A model generated the notes under the pieces. That model ran no database searches and was not told the origin of the DNA. It saw only the letters and a program-made list of their open reading frames with translations. A program made the position numbers and the translations under genes. 64,000 nucleotides of DNA from Actinoallomurus liliacearum. GTDB lineage: Bacteria > Actinomycetota > Actinomycetes > Streptosporangiales > Streptosporangiaceae. Where the stretch lies: positions 1-64,000 of the forward strand of contig NZ_BAABHJ010000005.1 of NCBI RefSeq assembly GCF_039542035.1, in the 5' to 3' direction. Shown piece after piece: positions 6,860 through 14,494 of this stretch (position 1 is the first letter of the stretch; the number at the start of each line of letters is the position of its first letter).

Positions 6860-9424
6860 ATGACAACCGCAGCACCGGCCGAGGCGCGGGTGACCGGCCA
6901 CGGATCGGACGCCCCGATGTCGCATCGGCAGATCATGGAAGCGCTGTCCGGTCTGTTGCTCGGCCTGTTCGTCGCGATCCTGTCGTCGACCGTCGTGTCG
7001 AACGCGCTTCCGACGATCACCGCCGACCTGCACGCGAGCCAGACCGCCTACACCTGGGTGATCACCGCCACCCTGCTCGCGACCACGATCTCCACCCCCA
7101 TCTGGGGCAAGCTCGCGGACCTGATGAGCAAGAAGCTGCTCATCCAGCTCGGCCTGCTGGTGTACGTCATCGGGTCGGCGATCGCCGGCCTGTCGCAGAA
7201 CTCCGGGATGCTCATCGCCGCCCGCGTGGTGCAGGGTCTCGGCGCCGGCGGCCTGACCGCCCTGGCCCAGACGATCATGGCGGTCATGATCGCGCCGCGT
7301 GAGCGCGGCCGTTACTCCGGCTACATGGGCGCGGTGTTCGCGCTGGCCACGATCGGCGGCCCGCTGATCGGCGGCGTCATCGTCGACACGTCCTGGCTGG
7401 GCTGGCGCTGGTGCTTCTACGTCGGCGTGCCGTTCGCGGTCCTCGCCCTCATCGTCCTGCAGAAGACCCTGCACCTGCCGACCACCAAGCGGAAGGTCAA
7501 GGTCGACTGGCTCGGCGCCACACTGCTCGCCGCCGCCGTGTCCCTCCTGCTGATCTGGGTCTCCTTCGCCGGGACCAAGTACGACTGGCTGTCCTGGCAG
7601 ACCGCCGTCATGGTCGGCGGCGCCCTGGTCCTCGCCGTGATCTTCGTGGTCGCCGAGAACATGGCCGCCGAGCCGATCGTGCCGCTGCCGCTGTTCCGCA
7701 ACCCCACCATGAGCCTGGCGGTGGTGGCGAGCCTGTTCATCGGTGTCGCGATGTTCGGCGCGACCACCTTCCTCAGCCAGTACTTCCAGCTCGCCCGTGG
7801 CGACTCGCCGACGAAGGCCGGCCTCATGACCCTGCCGATGATCGCGGGTCTGGCCCTGGCGTCGACCATCAGCGGCCGGATCATCACCCGCACCGGCCGG
7901 TACAAGGGCTTCATGATCGCCGGCGGCATCCTCATGACCGCCGGGTACGGCCTCATGAGCGTGCTGCGCCACGACACGGCGTACTGGGAAGTCTCGATCT
8001 TCATGTTCTTCATCGGCGTCGGCCTCGGCACGACGATGCAGAACACCGTCCTCGCCGTGCAGAACCAGGTGCGCCTCGAGCAGATGGGCGCGGCCAGCTC
8101 CTCCGTCTCGCTGTTCCGTACGCTCGGCGGTGCGGTCGGCGTCTCGGCGCTCGGCGCGCTGCTGTCCAACCGGGTCACCCACTACACGACGGACGGCCTG
8201 GCCCGTCTCGGCATCCACCAGGCCGCGTCCAGCGGCGGCGAGGCCATCCCCAACCTGTCCGCGCTGCCCGCCCCGGTCCGCGCGGTCGTCGAGGCGTCCT
8301 TCGGCCACGGCATCGGCGACGTGTTCATGTTCGCCGCCCCCTGCGCGTTCGTCGCGCTGCTCGCCATCCTGTTCATCAAGGAGGTGCCGCTGCGCACCTC
8401 GCGCACCGAGGAGCAGAAGCCCGAGCCCGCCCCGGCCGCCCCGCGCGGCCAGCACGCCCGGCGTGAGGACTGGCAGCCGGCCGCCGCGACCGCGGCGGTG
8501 GCGAACGGCACGACCCGTCCCTTCACCACCCAGCCCGGCGCGGCCCCGGCCGTCGCCGAGTCGGCCGCGGCGCAGTACGGCACGACCGCCTCGGCCGCGC
8601 CGATGGCGACCCTGGCCGACGTGACGGCCGCTTCCAACGGGAGCACGCCGACCGGCGGCGGTGTGATCCGCGGCTTCATCCGGAGCCCCGAGGGCAACCC
8701 GGTGCCGCACGCCGCGATCACGCTGATCGACGTGCGCGGCCGCCAGATCGGCCGTGCGACGGCGCGGCCGGACGGCCGGTACGAGGTCGGCACCCCCGGC
8801 AGCGGCACGTACGTGCTGATCGCGGCGGCCGGTGACCACGACCCGCAGGCCGCCACCCTGGTGACCGGCGACCAGCCGCTCGACTACGACCTGGTCCTCG
8901 CCGGCAACGGCGGGCTCACAGGGACCGTGCACGACACGAACGGCTCGCCGATCGGCGGCGCGATGGTCGTCGTGACCGACGTCCGCGGCGAGGTCGTCGC
9001 GAGCGGCGTGACCGACGCCGCGGGCGGCTACTCCTTCAACCAGGTCGTCGCCGGGACGTACACCGTCGCGGTCAGCGCCGACGGGCACCGCCCGGCCGCG
9101 GTGCTCACCGAGGTCGGCGGCGACGGCGGGACGAAGGTGACCCGGCAGGACGTCGAACTGCAGCCGGGCGTCCGCATCGCGGGCACCGTCCAGGCGCGCG
9201 GTCGCGGCCCGCTCGAGGACGCCCGCGTCACCCTGCTCGACGCGGCCGGCAACGTCGTCGCCGTCACCACGACCGGCCCGGACGGGCGCTACTCCTTCGC
9301 CGACCTGACCGGCGGGCAGTACACCGTCACCGCGACCGGGTACGCGCCGGCGGCGAGCTCGGTCAGCCTGAACGGTCACGACGTGGACGAACACGACGTA
9401 TGGCTCGGCCACGCCACCAACTGA
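6860..9424 (+). CDS. DHA2/EmrB-type MFS exporter fused to three carboxypeptidase-regulatory-like domains
   Basis: 854 residues. Residues about 25-510 form a 14-helix proton-driven drug exporter. Typical motifs are LSSTVVSNALPTI in helix 1, IWGKLADLMSKK in loop 2-3 and GLGAGGLTALAQTIM later. A low-complexity Ala/Pro linker (about 510-595) leads to three repeats of about 85 residues. They begin GGVIRGFIRSPEGNPVPHA, GGLTGTVHDTNGSPIGG and VRIAGTVQARGRGPLEDA, each with a DG(R/G)Y-type turn as in CarboxypepD_reg/Cna-B-like beta-sandwiches. The start follows AAAGGAATTTG; a longer ORF start is not needed. MarR operators lie upstream and the MarR gene follows 104 bases on. The tail probably lies outside the membrane; its role is unknown. 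Confidence 0.9.
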   Translation: MTTAAPAEARVTGHGSDAPMSHRQIMEALSGLLLGLFVAILSSTVVSNALPTITADLHASQTAYTWVITATLLATTISTPIWGKLADLMSKKLLIQLGLLVYVIGSAIAGLSQNSGMLIAARVVQGLGAGGLTALAQTIMAVMIAPRERGRYSGYMGAVFALATIGGPLIGGVIVDTSWLGWRWCFYVGVPFAVLALIVLQKTLHLPTTKRKVKVDWLGATLLAAAVSLLLIWVSFAGTKYDWLSWQTAVMVGGALVLAVIFVVAENMAAEPIVPLPLFRNPTMSLAVVASLFIGVAMFGATTFLSQYFQLARGDSPTKAGLMTLPMIAGLALASTISGRIITRTGRYKGFMIAGGILMTAGYGLMSVLRHDTAYWEVSIFMFFIGVGLGTTMQNTVLAVQNQVRLEQMGAASSSVSLFRTLGGAVGVSALGALLSNRVTHYTTDGLARLGIHQAASSGGEAIPNLSALPAPVRAVVEASFGHGIGDVFMFAAPCAFVALLAILFIKEVPLRTSRTEEQKPEPAPAAPRGQHARREDWQPAAATAAVANGTTRPFTTQPGAAPAVAESAAAQYGTTASAAPMATLADVTAASNGSTPTGGGVIRGFIRSPEGNPVPHAAITLIDVRGRQIGRATARPDGRYEVGTPGSGTYVLIAAAGDHDPQAATLVTGDQPLDYDLVLAGNGGLTGTVHDTNGSPIGGAMVVVTDVRGEVVASGVTDAAGGYSFNQVVAGTYTVAVSADGHRPAAVLTEVGGDGGTKVTRQDVELQPGVRIAGTVQARGRGPLEDARVTLLDAAGNVVAVTTTGPDGRYSFADLTGGQYTVTATGYAPAASSVSLNGHDVDEHDVWLGHATN

Positions 9425-9528
9425 CCACGATGACCGGGTCGGCCCGCCCCGGCCCGGTCATCGTTCCGACCTGTCATCCTGGAACAGACGGCACGACGGG
9501 GACCGCCGGGGCACGAGGAAAGCGAGCG

Positions 9529-10044
9529 ATGACCGAAGCACCAGTCGCGATCAGCGCCGGAAAGGACCAGGCGTACCACGCGCTCGAGCACGAGCTCGGC
9601 GTGCTGATGCGCCGCGCGCGAGCGCTGTCGAACGAGTTCATGCGGGAGATCCACCCGGACCTGGACGCCGCCGCGTACGGGCTGCTCGCGGGCCTGCGTG
9701 AGTGCGCTCCGGCCCGCCCCAGCGACCTCGCGGAGTACTTCAAGGTCGGCAAGGCCACCATGAGCCGCCAGCTCAAGGTGCTGGAGGAACTCGGCCTGAT
9801 CGAGCGGCGGCCCGACCCGGGGGACCGGCGGGCGCACCTGTTCGACCTCACCCCTGAGGGGCGCCGGCGGATGGACGCCGTCAGCGCTTCGCGCCAGGAC
9901 ACCTTCCACCGGCTCCTCGCGGCCTGGCCGGTGGAGGACGTCCGCGTCCTGGCCACGATGCTGGCCCGGTTCAACCGGCTCACCGAGACCGCCGTGAAGC
10001 CGATCCGGTCGCGGGCCGACGCCGCCTGTGACCCCATCGGGTAA
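9529..10044 (+). CDS. MarR-family transcriptional regulator
   Basis: 171 residues. The winged helix is visible as PSDLAEYFKVGKATMSRQLKVLEELGLIERRPDPGDRRA, with the wing DPGDRRAH about residues 85-93; dimerisation helices flank it. The gene follows the exporter in the same direction, and GAGGAAAG precedes its ATG. MarR proteins usually repress a neighbouring exporter until a phenolic or drug-like ligand binds. The paired TTGCTT..GGCAA sites at 6666-6713 are the probable targets. Confidence 0.9.
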   Translation: MTEAPVAISAGKDQAYHALEHELGVLMRRARALSNEFMREIHPDLDAAAYGLLAGLRECAPARPSDLAEYFKVGKATMSRQLKVLEELGLIERRPDPGDRRAHLFDLTPEGRRRMDAVSASRQDTFHRLLAAWPVEDVRVLATMLARFNRLTETAVKPIRSRADAACDPIG

Positions 10045-10082
10045 AGGTCCATTAACCCGCGGTTGCCACTAATCTTCGGCGG

Positions 10083-10511
10083 ATGCGGCGAATACTGATC
10101 ATGTGCACCGTTGCCGGGATGCTCGCGTCGGCCACCGCCTGCGGCGGCGGGTCGAAGGGCGACGACGCGAAGACCGCTTCGGCCAAGCCGACCGACACGG
10201 CGGACACCGGCACCGGGAAGACCTCGGAGGAACCGACGTCCAAGCCCGCCGGCGGCACTCACGCGGTCGTCCTGGAGGTGCTCGGCACCGGGGAACTGCC
10301 CGGGATCCTCTACAACGCGAAGACCAGCGGCAACGCCACCAACGTGAAGCTGCCGTGGAAGAAGACCGACGAGGTGCCGGCCGGTCACCTGCTGGCCGTC
10401 CTCGCCAGCTCGGGCTCGGAGAAGGTGACCTGCAGCATCACGGTCGACGGGAAGGTCGTCGTCAAGAAGACCGGCACGGTCGCCCAGTGCCGCTACACGC
10501 TGAAGAAATGA
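10083..10511 (+). CDS. MmpS-like lipoprotein
   Basis: 142 residues. The lipoprotein signal peptide ends SATAC, placing the lipid-modified Cys at residue 20. A Gly/Asp/Thr-rich linker runs to about residue 58. The rest (AVVLEVLGTGELPGILYNA, VKLPWKKTDEVPAGHLLAV, VTCSITVDGKVV) matches the small beta-sandwich of MmpS transport-accessory proteins. Mycobacterial MmpS proteins assist MmpL exporters, but no MmpL gene is nearby. No ribosome-binding site precedes the ATG, so the mRNA may be leaderless. Confidence 0.75.
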   Translation: MRRILIMCTVAGMLASATACGGGSKGDDAKTASAKPTDTADTGTGKTSEEPTSKPAGGTHAVVLEVLGTGELPGILYNAKTSGNATNVKLPWKKTDEVPAGHLLAVLASSGSEKVTCSITVDGKVVVKKTGTVAQCRYTLKK

Positions 10512-10607
10512 GCGCTCGACGGGCTCTGTACGAACCTCCGGTCGCGGCCTACCGTCTGTTTGGGATCGCTCCAAAAGACGGCGGCTCGCGAATCTGAAGG
10601 AGACGGT

Positions 10608-11228
10608 GTGGCGCAAGCAGTCGGGCAGCTCGGCATCCCCCGCATCCCCGTGTCGTTGCGGTGGGATGGAGAGCCGGCCAGTTCCTACCGGATGACGGAC
10701 GACGGACTGGAGATCTCCGCCGGCCCGGACACGGACCTGTTCATCGACCCAGAGCGTACGGCCGTGAAGATGAACGCGCCGCACCTTCTCGCCTGCGCGG
10801 AGGGTGACTTCCTGCTCAGCGCCCGCGTCCAGGTCGGCTTCGAGTCGACGTTCGACGCGGGCGCGCTGCTCGTGTGGCTCAACGACCGCGCCTGGGCCAA
10901 GCTGGCCTTCGAGCTGTCCCCGCAGCGTGAGCCCACGGTGGTGTCCGTGGTGACGCGCGGCACCTCCGACGACTGCAACTCCTTCGTCGTCGACGACGGG
11001 CACGTCTGGTTGCGGGTGGCGCGGGTCGGCACCGCGTACGCGTTCCACGCCTCCACCGACGGGGTGTACTGGCGGCTCATCCGCCACTTCGCGCTGTACG
11101 CGTCGGAGCGGACGACCCCGTCGTACGGCTTCTCGGCGCAGTCGCCCACGGGGGTCGGCTGCACCGCGGCCTTCGACGCGATCGCCTACGAGCCGAGGCG
11201 CCTGATGGAGCTGCGCGACGGCTCCTGA
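10608..11228 (+). CDS. DUF1349 domain-containing protein
   Basis: 206 residues with a concanavalin-like beta-sandwich. Signature parts are RWDGEPASSYRMTDDGLEI near the start, DTDLFIDP, FDAGALLVWLNDRAWAKLAFE and the terminal TGVGCTAAFDAIAYEPRRL. Family members are thought to bind or act on sugars, but the activity is unproven. The start is the GTG at 10608 with GAAGGAG four to five bases before it; an upstream TTG would give a longer, less likely N-terminus. Its last 43 bases overlap the convergent hydrolase gene. Confidence 0.8.
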   Translation: MAQAVGQLGIPRIPVSLRWDGEPASSYRMTDDGLEISAGPDTDLFIDPERTAVKMNAPHLLACAEGDFLLSARVQVGFESTFDAGALLVWLNDRAWAKLAFELSPQREPTVVSVVTRGTSDDCNSFVVDDGHVWLRVARVGTAYAFHASTDGVYWRLIRHFALYASERTTPSYGFSAQSPTGVGCTAAFDAIAYEPRRLMELRDGS

Positions 11229-12031
11229 GCCGCCGCCATCCGTCGATCCAGCTCGACGGGGTCGTGTGCGGAGAACATCGTGACGTCACCGCTCCGGGCC
11301 AGCTCCCGGAGCCGGTCGACGTTGTGCAGCCGTGTCGTACGGTCCGCCTGGACGAACGTCTGGAAGAGCCGCATGCCCGGCGGGCAGCCGCCCGACTCGA
11401 CCTGGTCGTGGTGGAAGTAGGCGTCCCCGGCGTGCAGAATCCAGCCGTCGCCGGTGTCGACCGCGACGCCGGCGTGGCCGCGGGTGTGCCCGACCAGCGG
11501 GACGAGCAGCAGCCCGCCGGGCAGGCCGCGTACGGACTCGAACCCGTGCCAGCGGTCGCCGCCGTCCTGGTGCTCGACCCAGCGCGGCCGGTGCGACCAC
11601 ACCACGGGCCGGTAGCGCTCGCGCTCGAACCAGGTCACCGGCCGCCGCGCGGCGTCCAGTTCGGCGGCGTACACGTGGACCTCGGCCTCCGGGAAGTCGA
11701 TCAGCCCGGCCGTGTGGTCGACGTCGAGGTGGGTCAGCACGATGTGGCGTACGTCGGCGGCCGTGTGGCCGAGCGCCGCGATCTGCCGGACGGCGGTCTC
11801 CGCGACGTCGAGCCGCGGCCGGCTCATCGCGACGAACGGCCGGCCGAGGATCTCCTTCGGCCGGGCGACGGCCTGCGTCCCGATCCCCGTGTCGACGAGC
11901 ACGAGGCCCTCGTCGGTCTCGATCAGCAGGCAGTGGCAGACCCACCGCGCCGTCGTCCGGTCACCGCTCTCGTTGAGGAGCCGCCCGCCGAACGGCCGCA
12001 TCGTGCCGCAGTTCAAATGATGGACACGCAC
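11186..12031 (-). CDS. Metallo-beta-lactamase-fold hydrolase
   Basis: 281 residues. The zinc-binding signature is THLDVDHTAG (HxxxDH form), followed by GHTRGHAGV for the next His, a GDAYFH Asp/His and a late SAHDPVE His. LLIETDEGLVLVDTGIG precedes it, as in lactonase-like members (AHL-lactonase/quorum-quenching type among others). The substrate cannot be assigned. The start chosen is a GTG with GGAGG 8 bases upstream; a longer in-frame start at 12067 lacks this. It lies 32 bases downstream of the rhomboid-like gene and probably shares its transcript. Confidence 0.85.
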   Translation of the reverse strand: MRVHHLNCGTMRPFGGRLLNESGDRTTARWVCHCLLIETDEGLVLVDTGIGTQAVARPKEILGRPFVAMSRPRLDVAETAVRQIAALGHTAADVRHIVLTHLDVDHTAGLIDFPEAEVHVYAAELDAARRPVTWFERERYRPVVWSHRPRWVEHQDGGDRWHGFESVRGLPGGLLLVPLVGHTRGHAGVAVDTGDGWILHAGDAYFHHDQVESGGCPPGMRLFQTFVQADRTTRLHNVDRLRELARSGDVTMFSAHDPVELDRRMAAAQEPSRSSIRRLGS

Positions 12032-12063
12032 GCGGACCCTCCAGGACGTCGCCGGCAGCCGCC

Positions 12064-12822
12064 TCATGGTAGGACAGCGTGATCATCCGTGACGATCCCT
12101 GAGTCCGGGGATAGGGCGCCTCGTGACGCCCGGCGGAGCCGCCTGGCGGCGGGCACCGAGAGGGCCGCGATGATGCCGAGGGCGATGGCGACGACGTGCT
12201 CGCGGCCGGCGAGGTTCGGCAGCAGGGTGACCTCGGTGACCATCGAGGTGAGCAGCACGGTCAGCGCCCGCGGCGCGCGGCGGACGCAGCAGACGTACGC
12301 GACGAGGGCGACGACCGCCGCCGACGGGCCGGTGTCGGAGACGTACCGGGAGATCCACGGCAGGCCGACGACGGTGCCCGGTCCGAGGTAGCACATGATC
12401 CGGCCGCTGAGCGTGCACAGGAAGGTGGCGGTCAGCGCGACCGTCAGCGTACGGCGTCGGCCGACGCACGCCTCGGCGATCCCGAAGACCGCGAACACCT
12501 GCAGCAGCGAGCCCCAGACCGGAAGGTTCGGCGCCGGCGCGTACATCGAGGCGGGTAGCCGGACGATGACGAGGTAGAACGGAGTGGAGGCGGAGACGTC
12601 ACTGATCAGCCGGAGGACGTAGGTGCCCAGGGCGGAGAAGTGCAGCGACCAGAGGACGAGCACCGCCGCGGCCGAGCCGAACGCCAGCGGCAGCCGGCCA
12701 CGGCGCAGCCGCGCCAGCGGCTCGGCCGTCAGCCGATGCGCCTCCGCGACCGTGCCCGTGATCCAGGCGGGGCGGGGGCGTCCGGCGCCGTGGCCGGTGC
12801 GAAGCCCGCCGACATTGCTCAC
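12064..12822 (-). CDS. Rhomboid-like polytopic membrane protein
   Basis: 252 residues with about six membrane spans (for example LAFGSAAAVLVLWSLHFSA, WGSLLQVFAVFGIAEACVG, SAAVVALVAYVCCV). It has a loop with DTGPSAAVVAL and a later HVVAIALGI span, the positions where rhomboid-type proteins carry their Ser and His. The canonical GxSG is not intact, so protease activity is doubtful. The start is GTG with GAGG upstream. It precedes the metallo-hydrolase gene in the same direction. Confidence 0.65.
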   Translation of the reverse strand: MSNVGGLRTGHGAGRPRPAWITGTVAEAHRLTAEPLARLRRGRLPLAFGSAAAVLVLWSLHFSALGTYVLRLISDVSASTPFYLVIVRLPASMYAPAPNLPVWGSLLQVFAVFGIAEACVGRRRTLTVALTATFLCTLSGRIMCYLGPGTVVGLPWISRYVSDTGPSAAVVALVAYVCCVRRAPRALTVLLTSMVTEVTLLPNLAGREHVVAIALGIIAALSVPAARRLRRASRGALSPDSGIVTDDHAVLP

Positions 12823-13017
12823 ATCACTACCTCGTGAGGGGGAATCTTGACCGTGGGCTTAATGGTCTCTCCAGGACGGCTTCGCGTCCTCACACCGCAG
12901 GCTGATTCTGGCTCCGCCGCGAGGGTGAACGTTCTTCGCGGGGGTCGTTCGATGTGACGACGATCCCGAAATCCGACGGAACTGGATGAAACAGTCAAAT
13001 TTGGGGAGGAGGGGAAC

Positions 13018-14484
13018 GTGTCAGCCTCTAACGTGTCAACTTCCAGCATGTCAAAATCCACGAAGAACGAGTTCGTCGTCGTCGCCAACCGGCTGCCCGT
13101 CGACCGGGTGGTCGATGAGGACGGCGAAGCGTCCTGGCGGCGAAGTCCCGGCGGCCTGGTCACCGCGATCGTCCCCGTCATGCAGCGACGTGGCGGCGCG
13201 TGGGTCGGCTGGGTCGGCGCGCCGGACGAGGACCTGGAGCCGTTCAGCGCCGAGGGTCTGGACCTCGTCCCCATTCGCCTGTCCGCGGAGGAGGTCGAGC
13301 GGTACTACGAGGGGTTCTCCAACGCCACACTCTGGCCCCTGTACCACGACGTCGTCGCCACCCCGGTCTACAAGCGGACCCTGTGGGACGCGTACGTCCG
13401 GGTCAACCGGCGGTTCGCGGAGGCGGCCGCGGAGGTCGCCGCCGAGGGCGCCATCGTCTGGGTGCAGGACTACCAGCTCCAGCTCGTGCCGAAGATGCTC
13501 CGGGAGCTGCGCCCCGACCTGCGCATCGGTTTCTTCCTGCACATCCCGTTCCCGCCGATGGAGCTGTTCGTCCAGCTCCCCTGGCGCAAGCAGATCCTCG
13601 AGGGCCTGCTCGGCGCGGACCTGGTCGGCTTTCAGACCGCCGACGCCGCCGCCAACTTCTCCCGGCTCTGCAGACGCCTGGTGGGCGCGAAGACCCATCG
13701 GAACGAGATCCGCGTCGAGGACCGGGTCGTACGGGCGGAGGCGTTCCCGATCTCGGTGGACGTCAAGGAGCTGATCGACCTGATCGGCCGGCCCGAGGTG
13801 CGGCAGCGGGCCGCGGAGATCCGCGAGGACCTCGGCAACCCCGGCACGATCCTGCTCGGCGTCGACCGTCTCGACTACACCAAGGGCATCCGCCAGCGGC
13901 TGCAGGCGTTCAGTGAGCTGTTCCGCGACGGCCGGCTGAAGAGCGGCGACGCGGTGTTCGTGCAGATCGCCACGCCGAGCCGGGAACGCGTCGAGCAGTA
14001 CCGCCTGCTGCGCGACGACATCGAGCTGTTCGTCGGCCGGGCCAACGGCCTCTACTCCGAGCTCGGCGCACCGGTCATCAACTACCTGCACACGTCGTAC
14101 ACGCGCGACGAGTTGGCGGCCCTCTTCCTCGCCGCCGACGTGATGGTCGTGACGCCGCTGCGCGACGGCATGAACCTCGTGGCCAAGGAGTACATCGCCT
14201 GCCGCGCGGACCTGCGCGGCAGCCTGGTGCTCAGCGAGTTCGCCGGGGCGGCCGAGGAGATGAAGCGCGCCTTCCTCGTCAACCCGTACGACATCGACGG
14301 CATGAAGCAGACGCTGCTGGACGCCATGAAGGCGAGCCCGGCCGAGCAGCACCGCCGAATGCGAGCCCTGCGCAAGCGGGTCATCGAGTACGACGTCGAC
14401 CGGTGGGCGCACGACTTCCTCGTGTCCCTGGAACGGCCGCACGCGTCCGAACGCCCCGTCGAGGAGGTGGCGTCCGCCGTCTAG
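13018..14484 (+). CDS. otsA: Trehalose-6-phosphate synthase
   Basis: 488 residues, a GT20 enzyme that joins UDP- or GDP-glucose to glucose-6-phosphate for trehalose synthesis in the cytoplasm. Motifs: VVVANRLPVDR at the N-terminus, the GGLVTAIVPVM loop, VWVQDYQLQLVPKMLR, FFLHIPFPPMELF, GVDRLDYTKGIRQRL, the nucleotide-sugar site TPLRDGMNLVAKEYIA and LVLSEFAGAAEEM. Length is normal. The GTG start follows GGAGGAGGGG. No trehalose-phosphatase gene is adjacent in this window. It supplies an osmoprotectant and stress sugar. Confidence 0.97.
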   Translation: MSASNVSTSSMSKSTKNEFVVVANRLPVDRVVDEDGEASWRRSPGGLVTAIVPVMQRRGGAWVGWVGAPDEDLEPFSAEGLDLVPIRLSAEEVERYYEGFSNATLWPLYHDVVATPVYKRTLWDAYVRVNRRFAEAAAEVAAEGAIVWVQDYQLQLVPKMLRELRPDLRIGFFLHIPFPPMELFVQLPWRKQILEGLLGADLVGFQTADAAANFSRLCRRLVGAKTHRNEIRVEDRVVRAEAFPISVDVKELIDLIGRPEVRQRAAEIREDLGNPGTILLGVDRLDYTKGIRQRLQAFSELFRDGRLKSGDAVFVQIATPSRERVEQYRLLRDDIELFVGRANGLYSELGAPVINYLHTSYTRDELAALFLAADVMVVTPLRDGMNLVAKEYIACRADLRGSLVLSEFAGAAEEMKRAFLVNPYDIDGMKQTLLDAMKASPAEQHRRMRALRKRVIEYDVDRWAHDFLVSLERPHASERPVEEVASAV

Positions 14485-14494
14485 CGCCCTCGGC

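Noticed and set aside
6722..9412. 896-residue open frame on the minus strand opposite the exporter gene
   Set aside because: It is antisense to a gene with clear MFS motifs. Its composition (Asp/Gly/Arg/His-rich without folds) is what GC-rich third positions create in antisense frames.
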